Positions 9,687 to 22,554 of a DNA stretch of 64,000 nucleotides are shown here, one piece after another. The DNA comes from Annona cherimola (Eukaryota; Streptophyta; Magnoliopsida; Magnoliales; Annonaceae). Below the pieces are notes generated by a model. That model did no database searches. It was given only the letters and a program-made list of their open reading frames with translations, and was not told where the DNA came from. A program made the translations under genes and the position numbers. The DNA is taken from contig CM059972.1 of NCBI GenBank assembly GCA_030490835.1, positions 8,524,264 to 8,588,263 of the forward strand, in the 5' to 3' direction. Numbering within the stretch: the stretch's first letter is position 1; every line of letters begins with the position of its first letter.

Positions 9687-11577
9687 TTCCACTGCCCTAC
9701 AGAGCCGGACTCAACACGAACTGATATTTGACAACGAACATTTGCAACTGTTCTATTGGTGTCAGAAATATTTCTGCTAATAAAATGGATATATAAAATT
9801 TAGGCATATGTATACGCGTGATTGAGTTTTCATTTGTGATATTGATTTAGCGCTTTTAAGGAGTTGATATTTTTGTACTTTTAGATGATACTTGCTTCTC
9901 AACGCCTTTTTGAATTTACCGTAGGCCGTTAATCCTGCAGATATTACTAGCACATGGGATTCGATCAATACCTAACCACACATCTGTAAACGTTTGGTAA
10001 AGTGTAAAAATTTTGAAAGTTACTATGATATGATAAGTGTAAAGTAAAAATAAAGAAGATAATTATGTAGAAATATATGAAAATTATTAAAACATATGGA
10101 TAATAACGAGAAAAGCAAATGTAAATACAAAATTAAAATATCAAATTATATGTAACTTATTACCAAACTTTTTAATCTTCATAACTACCTTATTTTATTT
10201 ATTTATTTATTTTTTCTATACAACTACTGTATTTTTTAATTATTTCTACACAATTACCTATACATCTAATATATTTATTTTAACTTTATTCATTTTACTT
10301 ATTATCATTATCTCTATTATATCATATTACTTTTTACAATTAAAAAATTTTTATATAGAAAACTTATTATCAAAATTTTTTTTTATCAATTTCTAAACAC
10401 ACCCTTAGGCAAATAAGGAAAGAAGACCCGCTATTGCTACACTACAAACGCACCCATCTATGCCTTGAACCGACAAACAAGGGGTGTGTTTGGCAATGAG
10501 TATAAAATGTAAAGTTAAAACTTTTCAATATAAAACTTTTTACTTTCCACAACTATCATATTTTTTAATTATTTTTTCACATTTTCGTATACACCTATTC
10601 TACTTTTCAATCATTTCTACACAATTAACTATATAACTAACCTATTTATTTTAATTTTATTCTTTCTACTTCTCATTATTATCCCTTATTATATCACATT
10701 ATTTGACAATTTTTACTCTTCAATACTTTTCGCGCAAAAGTTTATCCTTTACCCAACACAGCCCCAAAGCTGCTAAAGCCAAAGCCTGTACACGGGACGC
10801 TTTCCATTTGAAACTCTCCGTGACAATGAAAAGAAAATTTAACCGGGGACATCGTATAAAATTATTAAATCATTTCCATCTAATAACGTCGAAATATGGA
10901 AACCACTTAGATTCATTTTTCCAGATATTCAATCATTATAATAATTTACAAAATCATCTATTTACATATGAAGAATGTTTTAAATAATTTAGATATTAAA
11001 TGAACAATTTTAAACCACCTTTAAGTAACCAAAATTATTAGATGGAAACAAAATTAAACCACATTTTTAAACAGCCCAAATTATTAACGTGATTTGTCAA
11101 CCAAAACTAAGGTAACTTTTTTTAAAATTAGATTAAAGTTTTAAACATAATAGTCAAGTTAAAGTCTAAATAAATTTCCGCTAAGGATTAACGTGCTTAA
11201 ATAAAAACATAATAATGTGTATTGGGAAGAAAAAGATTATTTTAAAAATATAAAAAATTATCTTATTAACGAGAAATTTTTTCCCATACATGCCTAATTT
11301 TAATTTTTAGGATCGGAACACCTCCAGGTATGGGGTCGATTTGTTCAAGTGAATGTCTACGAGAGATCGTCGTTCCTCGGGACATGAAATAATTCCAAAG
11401 CCTCTGCTCCGAGCCTCAGACCCGGCTATATTTGTCGAGGGGGACAGAAATCTTGGCAGTCTCCAAATCCGCCGTTTTTCGAGATTTGGAGTTGGAATCT
11501 CTTCTGGAACCGGATATTCTGTTCGGACAGCTGTAGTCTCCAATTCTCCATGAGCATTTGATGATTCTGGTTCTGCT
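9687..11577. other. Intergenic AT-rich DNA with Tourist-like MITE copies
   Basis: Two repeats of the Tourist-like family stand out. One spans roughly 9985-10408 (right end CTAAACACACCC, left end AACGTTTGGTAAAG, probably composite). The other spans 10481-10764 (GGGGTGTGTTTGG at the left, CCCAACACAGCCCC at the right, target repeat imperfect). 10790-11320 has no recognisable feature. 11320-11577 is less AT-rich and probably holds the promoter and 5' UTR of the SPT20-like gene, but no TATA box was convincing. Confidence 0.55.
10481..10764. mobile_element. Tourist-like MITE
   Basis: The ends are inverted copies of GGGGTGTGTTTGG. The inside shares phrases such as TTTTTAATTATTT and TTTCTACACAA with the copies at 25704, 31885 and 58873 (complement). 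No clean 3-bp duplication was found. Confidence 0.6.
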
Positions 11578-14500
11578 ATGGGGATTTCCTTCAAAGTCTC
11601 CAAGGCTGGAACTCGCTTTCGCCCCAAACCAGCTCATATAGATAACCCGGTCGTCTACGAAGACGCCGCGGCAGAGAATTCCAAGGAGAGCTCTCAGGAT
11701 CTTCCTTCTAACGGATCTTCAGCCACCAAGCGCAAGCATGAGGTGGGCTCTTCGGCTCTGTGGCTTTCCTTCTTGTTTCTTGTTGTATAGTTTTGTTTTG
11801 CCGGGGTATGAGCAGTATGTGTCAGTATTTTTTGGCTTTCTCCTTGTGCTATAACGGATTTGCCATGGAATTTTGCAATTTGGGTTGTCTGTTGGACTCC
11901 AGCGAAACTGGTTGGTGCTATTTTGTGCAAAAGATTCAATCTTTCTTATCTTGTTTTTAATTACCTTACTGTAATTAAATTGGAGAAGCGGATCCTTCGA
12001 TCCTATTCTTTAGTTATTGCATCCACGTTCTATGCCGTTAGTACTTGATTGCAGATGAATTGTTCGGGCTGCATGACTTTGAACCTTATTAGCAATACCC
12101 TAACGCAACTCAACTGTATTTGTGGAATCTCCAGCAAAATTTAACCAATTCTAAGATTTAGGGTTGGATTCTGGTTGTTTTTAATAAACATGTTTCGGCA
12201 ATATAAGTATTTTCAATGCTGATTCACACGAACATTGCCTTAGTACAACTTCCTTTAAAATTAAAGCAATTGCATGAGGAAGAAAGTGACCCACCCATTT
12301 ACATTTCTCAAAATCTAATTTTTCTGTTTAATAGTTGAAATTCAACATAATTTAGATAAATCACACAGATACAAAATAAGTACCAAGCCATTTTCTGCAC
12401 TGTTAAGTAGTTTTAGCATGGATACACCATGCCTATTTTATTTTGTGTCATTTAAAAGTATATGTACTGTAAAATTCTTTTCAGTGCTAGGCATGAAATT
12501 AGATTTCCCTATTTTCCTGATCATTCTATTGCTCAATTCATTTAGGCTGGTGCCAACAATACGGTTGATGATGGTGTTAGTTTCTCACTTTCACCAACAG
12601 CTTCTGGACTAAATCTTCGGCCAGGTTAAGAGGAAATGATTGGTGTATTATTTTCCTTTCCCTGCCAACCAATTTATCTTGATGTATTGGTGCATTTTTT
12701 TTTTGTCAGATCACGAAGCATCATTCACATTGAGTCTCTTTGAAGATGGGTTTGCTATTGGAAAGCCTTCTGAGGTTTGTTCATGAAGATATTTGAAATC
12801 TTGATGGCTTGAAAAATATTTAGCCATACCTTCCTGAGTTGTTATATGATAAGTGGACTGTTTCATATTTTCTTGTTTCAGAAGGGGAAGCATCAGACTT
12901 CACTTCAAGATGTACCAAAACCTTTGCATCCATATGACAGGACATGCGAGGCTCTATTTTCTGTAAGCTCTTCTAATTCTTGTAGTTGCTGGATATACCA
13001 AAGAATTCACTTGATGTTATAACACATTTCTCCTTGGCTTTTGGATGCACTCCAGTATCCTAGTGGAACTTTATAATTTGACATTATGGCTTGGACTCCT
13101 TCTCCTTGAGGTTTAGAGGGGAAAGGAGGCTGACTGGAGGAACCTCCCTTTGACTTACTTGATGTGCTTGGTATGTTATTTGAGGCAGTTTTGGAATTAA
13201 ATTGGAGCTGGTTAGACTTCAACCTTAATTGGGACCAAATGAACATGTTCTTACATCATTCACAATAACATCTCTTTTATTCCAACCTATTTATTCTGAC
13301 TTACTACACTAAGGGTTCATTTGGTAAGAGGTAAAAAAAGTGGGATATTTTTGGAAAAAGTGAGTGTGATGTGAAATAATAGGGGTGATGATTAGGAGTA
13401 AAGAGAATAATAATAGAATGTGGAGATAATAATAGAAAAAAGTTGGGTGGATAGGTAGTTAGGATATTAAATCATATCAAAAGATGTTTTGGATGAAGTG
13501 AATTTTTTTCCCTCCCTTTTACCACTGTCAAACGGACACTAATGTTCAGCCCTCACAAAACCCTTTTCAGCTTTCTCCTAACATTCACTGACGATCGCTG
13601 ATGCTAAGTGTTTAACAAGTTGTAAAGACACAACCATCTGTTCAGATTTCAGACCCCTTTCTTCTGCAGGTTTTATAATCTAGTTGCTTCACCTGCCTTA
13701 GATTATTATGATGCCTCAATTCTTCCCCCCTTAGAAAGAACCTGGTCCTGGTGGTGTCTCGGAAAATCCAGAAACTGACTGCAACAATGAGTCCCACTCC
13801 CAAGTGGTCATCCAGGCACATAAGATATAGGCAGTACTTATCAATATTTTAAAACGTTGGTGAAATTATAATTATGAGTAAAAGGTCCAGGAATATATGC
13901 AGATATACGAAAAAATAATGAAATGTTTGATTGTATAAGCCCCATTGGCAGTCTGGTCATGGTTTCCTGAAAAAATTCAATCCAAATAACTTTTATGTTC
14001 AGTGACCTGGCATGTCCTTTATCAACCAAATTGTGTTGTCATTCAATTTTATTATTGTATTCTTATAAGATATTTTGAAAGCTATCGTTTTGGCTGGTAC
14101 CATTTTGTTGCTTTGAAAATCATTCTATTGCTGCATTAGCTGATTGCTTTTTTATTTTTGAGGAGTTCCATTTTTACTCTACATCTGTTAAAGGATAAAC
14201 ATATGAATGATATTTATTGGAAAAGATAAGAGAGGATAATGTCAATAAATGATAGTGATCTAAGGACAAAAAATGGTGATGCCAGCCACGACATAATAAA
14301 GATAAAATATACAGAGTTTTAAATGGGAAGAATGGTAATTGGGATTTGGGAGTGTGTGAGCCACACAGAAAAAAATGGAGGGATTAGGGGAAGCTAACTT
14401 GTCCTCAACTTATGCTTCAAATCAAACATGGCACATGCCCTTTATTTGTTTGATCATTATTGTTTTTGAATATCTAGATATTGTTCATACTTCACAATAT

Positions 14501-17500
14501 ATATATGACTTACATCATATTCGTTCTCTCTTGCAATACCTGCATTTCTATTTGCAGGCAATTGAATCAGGTCGATTGCCTGGGGATTTACTGGATGATA
14601 TACCTGGAAAGTACCTCAATGGAACAATTATGTGTGAGGTGAGTTTCTTGAATAAGTTTGAAGAAGAATGGTAATTTTGTGCACGCGCACGGTGGTAGTG
14701 AGTGGGTGGGTTAAATCACTAGGATTTGTGAACCACAGAACTCATTGCTAAAAGTAGTTCTCTGTTGTGTGTGTTTATCCGGGTTCGTGTTCCCATGGGA
14801 GCAAAATGCTTCATTGTAAACTTGTCATTAAAAAAAAAAAAAAGTTGTTCTCTGTTGTGTAGAAACATGTGTTACATGGGGTATTAGTAATGCTTATTCA
14901 GTTACTCCGCTTGTCAAAAGCTCTGTTTGGCCAGCAGGTACAATTTCATTTCCACACAATTTTGCATTGTGATCTTCTGCAATTGTCAGAAGTAAGAAGT
15001 TTTAGCTTCTTCGAATTGTGCGATTGAGCCTAAAAGTAGGCATATTGATAGGAATAAACACAACTTATTTTAAGCTCCACCCAAACGCACAAATTTGAAT
15101 TTTGCGATTGGTTGTTGCTTTCCACAATTGTATCATCAATCGCATGGCCAAACAGATCCTCATAGATTGTCTATGCGCATATTTCTTTCAATGTGCTTTT
15201 ACTTTTCTTTTTTAAACCAGGAAAAAGTAAGCTATTTGATCTTTTATATTTCACAAATGGTCTATACAGGTTCGAGATTATAGGAAATGCACTTCTGAAC
15301 CAGGAGATCCTGCTGCAGTTGGTGGATTACCAGTTGTCCATAAGGTTCATCTTAGGATGTCCTTGGAGAATGTTGTCAAAGATATCCCCTTAATCTCAGA
15401 TGATTCGTGGACTTACAGTGATCTAATGGTCAGTACAAGAAACTTGCATTACTGGCTTAGTATTTTTAATGGCAGTCATTGTGTAGTGGTAGCAATGCTG
15501 CATAGTATAGCACAGCCAAATGTTATGGGTATTAATAAAGGGCACAGTTCTTTTGTAGCTTATGCTACCTGTGTTGCAGGGTGTAGCATACAAAAAATGT
15601 AGCATGTAAAGCAAACAACTTGGAATTTATGTTTGGAATCTGTTTTTCTCAAATTTACTCCTTGATCACATGTGAACTAAGAAGGGTAGTCTCTTATCTC
15701 CATCATATTGAAAAGCGAAGTTCAGCCATCTGTTTCATATGTTTTGTTCGCATAATGGTGGTTCAAGCTTTTGCTAGAGTTAGCTCCGAATCCTAGCAGA
15801 TTAATGTGATCATCTATATTTAGCATGCGTGATTTGTCCTGAAGGGTTGGAGCCTTTTCATTTTTCTCCATTCCTTTTGAAAATTTTGTCGATTGTCGTG
15901 AGAAGCAAATGTGATAAAGATAGCATCCTAAGGTAAATTTTTAAAGTCCTGAACCTAGCTATCTGACTATTATTGTTGAATCTGGAGTGGAAAATTGACA
16001 GTGTGGCCAAATTCAACCTAGATATTCATCTGCTTCTTGGTTCACATTCCCCTGACACTGCAGTCCGAACGAGTAACTGAGGTTCATCTCTTTGCACATG
16101 ACATGCTTGTGGAGTTTCAGATTTCAGATCTTTTTTTTTGACTAAGAAACTGAATAGAACTATATTTTGCACTGAATCTCAGCTAATTAGCCATGTTGTA
16201 TTTTCATTCATTTCATGATTGATTCTAAGGTTCATATCACCTATTTTTCTTCAAAATTTGGATACTGTTTCCTAATAATTTTACAGAATTTTGGAAGCAA
16301 TTGGTTTCATGAAGCCTATGTGGTGTGTGACTATCATGACATCTGATTTGTCCATTTTGACAAGTGGGTCAAACTATTCTTTGTTTTTATCTTTAAAAAG
16401 ATTTCTTTTCAACGTTTCTTTAATTTTTCTGTTTAATTCTCCATAGTTCTATGCCTGCAATGTTCCATGAGTTCTAAATTCTGTTTCATTGGTGTGAATT
16501 GTCAGCTAATAATTATGCATCACTGTTGTAGGAAGTTGAGTCCCGGATATTGAAAGCACTACAGCCACAACTTTGTCTAGATCCTACACCGAAGATGGAC
16601 AGATTTTGTGGTCCACCACTTCCGACCAAGGTATTTAATCTTCTAGCACTCTTGTAAATTATTATTTATATTGAATGATCAAATGGTGTTGAAAACTTAA
16701 GGTTTAGCTTACTGGAACTACTTGATATGATGCATTTGCAAAAAAAATTTAAATGAAACTGCTGGTAATCCTGATGGAGGGCTTCTGGTCTTGTGTCATT
16801 AATGTAGTAAAAACGGGCGTAGTATTGTGATCCTGTCTGCATTTACTTTGGATGTTTATGTTGGCTATGTTTCGAGTTAAGATTTTTGCCACTGCTTGCG
16901 TGCCTTGATTTAAATGATTAATCACCGAGTATGGTGTGCCCTTTGGTTGATCCGTAAACGTTAATACTTCTGATTTAATCTTTGTGCATGACTTCAATAT
17001 ATTCCATCCATAGCAGCACGTCATGGAAGATTACTATGCCTGACATTTATTTGCAGCTTGATTTGGGTATTCATAGTGGAAGAAGAAAGAGACTGAGGCA
17101 AGCAGCAGAAGTGACTATCACATCCAACAATCAAATTCATGGGAAGAAAGTTTCCATTGATAAGGCATCTGAGGCTGCAAACTGCTATTCAGGAGATTCT
17201 GGCCCTACTTTGGTAGATGCAGCCATGCGTAGTTTCTGTGAAAATACAAATATGCAACATGTTGCAAGTGGCATGCCAGCCTTAAGAACGAAAAACATCG
17301 GGCAAGAGAGTCCTAGAGCATTATCTTTCCCAACCCAACCTAGAATTGCTGGATCTGGCAGAATGATTCAAGACCGTGTATCTCCATACGCTGCCAATAT
17401 ATCCACCTTAAATGCAAATAACATTTCTTCTTCTGGGGCTGACGTAGTTAGCTCCTACACAGAGAATATTAACCCTAGCATTTCTTCCATTCACGGAAAG

Positions 17501-20500
17501 CGGGAAAATCAAGATGGCCAACTAACACCTATGTCTGGCATGAAGAGGCCAAAGCAAATACCAATGGGCTTAGATAGCCCACAGCAGCAACCAGCAGGCA
17601 CCCCATTGGACAGTCTCCATGGAACAGATATTAACTGGAAAAATTCAATGTTCCATCAGCAGCAATCGGATGTCAGAGGAATCCAGTATGCTACTATTAG
17701 TGGTCAGAAGTATTCTCCACAGGTCATGAATGATGCCAGACAATCAATTCTTCAGGGGACTCCAAATCAGGATGCAGCAGTGTCATTCTATTTAGAGCAG
17801 CAGGGAATTATGAGGTATGGCGTGAAGGAAGAGCGCACTGACACAGAGCTTCAGAAGAGTAATTCTCAGATGCCGATATCAGAGAACAATCAACTGGATG
17901 CACAGCAATCACGGCTGCAACGGCAATCCCAACAGCAATTCATGAGATCTCCCTTCTCTTCACAGACACAGTGGCAAAATCTCAGTCAACTCACTGAAAA
18001 GGATCTGAGGAAGGACGATATGGTCCAGAAAAGGAAATCTGTGCAGAGTCCGAGGGTCTCTTCTGGGCCTTTGGTACAATCTCCAGCATCGTCAAAGTCT
18101 GGTGAAATTTCTAGTGGTTCATTTGGTCCCCACTTTGGTGCTGTCACCGCAACTTCAGCACTTGCATCCCAGAAGGAGAAGTCTGCAAGTATGAGTGGTG
18201 CTCCAGCAGTTGGAACCACTTCTGTAGCTTCTAGTCCTAGTGATTCCATGCAGCGGCAGCACCAGGCACCAGCGGCTGCAAAAAGGAGGTCAAATTCCAT
18301 CTCCAAAACCCAGGGAATTGGAATGACCGGAGTCGGATCTCCTGCGAGTGTGAGCAATATGAATATCCCTCTCAATGCAAGCAGCCCATCTGTTGGCACA
18401 CCTTCAATGCCTGATCAAGCTACCCTTGACAGGTTCTCAAAGATCGAAATGTTGACCCAGAGGTATGGTGTGACGTGATGGTAATTAGATAGAAAAGTGT
18501 GATTACTATGAGAGAATGCATCTAGTTCCTCCTGTTCTGTGCTTTTGTTTGCTGTGCTGATTGTTCTGTGAATAACACGTTTAATGGATGTAATAAACAA
18601 AGGGTCTTCATAGACTGTTCAAAAGCCATATAATCACTGCAGAGCCTAGAACACCACAGCACAGCTTGTAATCTGCTTGATAAAAATTTCAAATCGTGCC
18701 TTTGTGTGAGATGCACTTGCAGAGAGTATTATGATTCAGATTTCCATCAGTCTACAGATTCAATTATTTCATATTCCTGTTTTTATGCTCTTTCGTTCTT
18801 TCTTACTTCTTCTTTTTCTTTCTTTTAAAGACAAAAACAAACTAATGTTTTGCTGTTTCAGATACCAACTGAATTGCAAAAAGAGTAAGGCTGTTGATCA
18901 TCCTGAAACAAAACCAGTATCATATTCTTACCAGCAGGTTTCATGCGGTCTCGCTGTTGCATTCAATGTGGATGATCCCAAGGAGACCATTGGCAAGCAG
19001 CCATTGTCAAAGTCTCTTGTTGGTGGGAGTATGAATGTCTGTAAGAGCAGAAGCCTGACATTTTTGCGGCAAGAGACAGTCCATCAAGGTTGATTGTATT
19101 TGCTGAAAGTGGATGTTTCCCGTAACCAATGCTAGTGCTCTCCTGACTTTTACCTTTTTCTGTAGGAAATGTCGTCTATGTTGCTAAAACTCGTAACAAA
19201 TTAACCCTGATTGAGAGGCCAGTTGGTGGAATGGTAGCAATGCAGCTTGGTGATATGGAGGACATTGATCTTACTCTTGTTCAGGAGTATGGGCCAAGAT
19301 TGCCAAATACTGTAAGCTTCTACCATTCAGATTTCATAGTATCTTAGACAAATAATATAATGATTTTCAAGGATTTAAGGCCAGTGCCTCCGGGGTATCT
19401 TTTTTAGATGAAAAACAATTTGTTTACCAGGATTTAAGGCCAGTGCCTTGCGCAGTGTCCTTTGTATATGAAAAAAATCTTTGCCAATGATTTAAGGCTA
19501 GTTTCTCAGGGAGGTTCACGAGTGCTGTTTAGCCATCTCCAATTGACTTCACATTGTCGTTGCTGTCAAGGGACTTTTCCCTCAGGACTGATGAAATATG
19601 GCATATAACTTTCTCCACGCTAGCTTACTGGTCTGCCCACCTAATGGAGCAGAAATGTGCAGGTTTTGGCTATTATTTAGCTGGATGCTTTGGTACTTGT
19701 AGATACTCCTGCCTGAAAATAGGATTTCTGGTTATTAGGACTATCGCAATATGAGATGTGCAGAAAAATTTAACCATCTCCACTGCAATCTAGATTTGCA
19801 CTTTCAGCATCTAGTCTGAATATGACCTTATGAGAAAGCCACTGTTCACAAACTTGGGCCACCTTGGCATGGGTTCTGGTGTTATAATCATATCCGGATG
19901 TAGCTGTAGCAGTTGATTGACAAAGTGAATGTGTGTGTGTGTGTGTGTATAATTTTTTATTTTGCATTGACTCTTACTTGAATATTATTTGCTGGGACAG
20001 AATTATGCGGATTTGCTTGCAGCTCAATTTTCTTTACTGGTAAGTTAGATCAAGTGGCTTTCTTTGTTGATATCTATTGCAATTTTCCTGTCTGAAATAG
20101 GCCTGCTAAGTAATTTAAATTAAATGAAAAACAAAATACTTCTCCTCAGATGTCATTTCAGTCACTGTTGTTATTTTATAGATGGAAAAGGAAGGATTTC
20201 AACTTGCTGATGATCAAACTCGTCCCATTCAAATTACTGGCCCTTCATCAGTTCCTGGTATCTTGGATAATACTGCCCCCGAACTTCGATATCCAGAAGC
20301 AATTTCAGGTCAGCAGGCTGCTGCTGTAAATCCAGCCAACAACAGCAGCCAAACATTGTATGCATCCCAGAATGCTTTACCTAGCCCACGAATGCTACAG
20401 CCTGGGAACTCCCAGGCACCACTCCTTTCGCAGGGACAAGGTTACATTCCTGGGTCTGCCATGCCTTCCAGACCTCTACAGCTGGACCAAACATCATCAC

Positions 20501-21612
20501 TACAGCAGCCACAAAATCAACAATCCCAGCTTCAGCAGCAACACCCACATAATCAGATGCAAAGACCACCTTTATTAAATCCATCTAATCCTCTATCTCA
20601 GCTCAGTGTTATGGGGCAGAATCCGAACATGCAAATGGGGAACCCTATGATCAGCAAGGTCTCCCAGATGCAGCAGCTTCAGATGCTACAACAGCAACCA
20701 CAGCAGCAGCAACAGCAACAACAGCAACCCCAGATGCAGAGGAAGATGATGGGACTGGGTGCTGGAAGCATGGGCATGGGTAATATGGGCAGCAGCATGG
20801 TTGGTCTCGGCAGCCTGAGCAATGTTGTTGGTATGGGTGGTGTGAGGGCAATGGGAAGTGCCATCTCTGCCCCAATGGGGTCCATGTCTGGCCTGGGCAA
20901 CCTGGGTCAAAATCCAATGAACCCGAGCCAGATATCCAATATAGGCAGTATGATAAACCAGCACTTGCGGTCAGGTGGTACGTTAAATTCAGCACAGCAA
21001 GCCTACCTAGCAAAGCTTCGACTTGCACAGGGCAGGCCAGGAATGCTAGGTGGTCCACAATCCGGGATTGCTGGGATGTCTGGGAACAGCCAGATGCATC
21101 CTGGTTCAACAGGCTTGTCAATGCTGGGGCAGACGCTGAACAGGGCGAACATGAATCCATTGCAAAGAACAGCAATGCAAACAATGGGTCCGCCAAAAAT
21201 TCCAGGGGCAAATTTTCACCTAAATCAGCAGCAGCAGCAGCAGCTGCAGCTGCAGTTGCAGCAACAGCAGGTGCAGCAGCAACAGCAGATGAGCTCTCCA
21301 TTGCAGCAGCAACAAATAAGTTCTCCCTTGCAGCAGCATCCCCAGGCAAGTTCTCCATCAGCAATGGGAATCCAGCAGCAACTGGCCCAGCAGCAGACAC
21401 AAATAAGCCCATCCCAAGCAGTCCAGCAGAATCCAATGAGCCCACAGCAGCTAAGCTCAGGGATGCTACAGCAGATGAATGCAGGAAATGGCGGTGGTGG
21501 CCCCGCAAGTCCCCAGCTGAGCTCGCAGACTCTAGGCTCTGTTGGTAGCATCTCAAGCTCGCCCATGGAGCTTCAAGGTGCGAACAAGGCCAATTCCATT
21601 AACAATGTGTAA
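11578..21612 (+). CDS. PHL: SPT20-like protein, PHYTOCHROME-DEPENDENT LATE-FLOWERING homologue
   Basis: Twelve exons: 11578-11742, 12546-12624, 12710-12774, 12882-12962, 14558-14638, 15270-15428, 16532-16630, 17057-18462, 18862-19088, 19166-19311, 20001-20039 and 20182-21612. All joins are GT-AG and keep phase, totalling 3,978 nt (1,325 aa), close to the size I recall for Arabidopsis PHL. The start MGISFKVSKAGTRFRPK matches the conserved plant N-terminus. Exons 2-6 carry the SPT20 domain (FTLSLFEDGFAIGKPSE, LHPYDRTCEALFS, AIESGRLPGDLLDDIPGKY). Exon 8 has a basic RRKRLRQ patch, a possible nuclear signal. The last exon is Gln/Met/Gly-rich with two polyglutamine blocks. Known: SPT20 is a SAGA co-activator subunit, and plant PHL binds phyB and CONSTANS in flowering control. 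Function here is inferred from similarity. Confidence 0.92.
13313..13539. mobile_element. Tourist-like MITE in PHL intron 4 (227 bp)
   Basis: The left end is GGGTTCATTTGGTAAG and the right end, inverted, is GTGTCCGTTTGAC. The 3-bp TAA repeat lies on both sides (13310-13312 and 13540-13542), the signature duplication of PIF/Harbinger elements. Confidence 0.75.
19929..19950. repeat. (GT)n microsatellite in PHL intron 10
   Basis: An uninterrupted GT run of about ten units lies between exons 10 and 11. Confidence 0.85.
20690..20737 (+). repeat. Polyglutamine-coding CAG/CAA tract 1 in PHL
   Basis: In frame in the last exon it encodes about 16 residues, nearly all Gln with two Pro. Mixed CAG and CAA codons reduce slippage compared with a pure CAG run. 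Confidence 0.85.
21226..21290 (+). repeat. Polyglutamine-coding CAG/CTG-rich tract 2 in PHL
   Basis: This tract encodes a Gln-rich run with Leu and Val interruptions, followed by three SSPLQQQ-type repeats up to about 21360. Confidence 0.8.
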
Positions 21613-22554
21613 AGGGAGAGAGAGTGAGTGAGTGAGTCTGTGTTGCTACATAAATATATTCTTCCGGCAGGCTTGTGTTGTTGATCAGTAGATGTGTCAG
21701 TAACGTATTGGCTTTGTTAAGTTTTGATTTATATTATTGGTGAATATCTTGTATGATATATGCCATGTGCAGTTTCTGTTATTACTGATTTCTTTACTTT
21801 CCTTGCAAGCAAATCGTGGAAGTTGGCTTCATAAATTATTGGTTTTGCTTGTGGAATGTCACTGCGCTTTCTTTGCTGTGGTGGTTTGAATCACCCTACT
21901 AGCCCCATCTTTTCTTCCTCCTCCTCTCTGTCACTGCAACCGAGAAATGATTCCAATGGCTTTACGAGCCTGACTGTGGAACCTACCCTACAGGCCAGGC
22001 GCCCACCAGCTTTGCACTAGGATGGCTAGCACCATCACCCATGCTTGCATGGAAGGCCATGATGAATAGTGATATGCCGCTGTTAGAAGGAACATAGTAA
22101 TGCGAGACCCTCACACACTACCTCCTATGTTCGTGTGGGACGACGGATTGTAATGACCAAGTTCCTGGATTGGGGCTAGAATGTAGATAAACGCAATAAA
22201 AGATCTTCGACATCAAAATCAGTGTGTTGCTCCAAGCAGAAGGGACATGGATAAGGCCATCAATTTAAATAAATCCAATACCATTAACATAAAAAAAAAG
22301 TGTTCTGTGAAAACAAAGCATGATTATGCATGATGACCGAACGGGTCGTGCTAGGAAAGTCCAGGCGCAACTGCAATTGCCACCTTGACCAGGAATGGAA
22401 CGTAGCATCACTTGCCCTCATGTAGCAGCCAAGACAGTCATAAATCCAGAAAACTGCTGCTGATTCTTCACCTGTTCCCGAAGCATACCCCAATAAATTG
22501 AGATTTTGGCCCTACAACCTTTGAGTGTTGGCGAGTGCGTTGACTATCCACTGC
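21613..22554. other. Intergenic 3' flanks of PHL and RH17
   Basis: The two genes converge here. 21613-21790 probably holds the PHL 3' UTR: a GA-repeat right after the stop, then T-rich sequence with ATAAATAT near 21651. 21900-22290 is less AT-rich and has no open frame of note. The RH17 3' UTR should lie just below 22555. No gene is seen. Confidence 0.6.

Noticed and set aside
11307..11637. 106-aa minus-strand frame over the PHL start
   Set aside because: It is antisense to the PHL first exon and likely 5' UTR.
17986..18399. 137-aa minus-strand open frame inside PHL exon 8
   Set aside because: It is antisense to a well-supported coding exon and has no family resemblance.
20651..21556. 301-aa open frame on the minus strand, opposite the PHL last exon
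   Set aside because: It is the shadow of the glutamine-rich coding strand (Ala/Val runs come from complementary CAG repeats); no domain.
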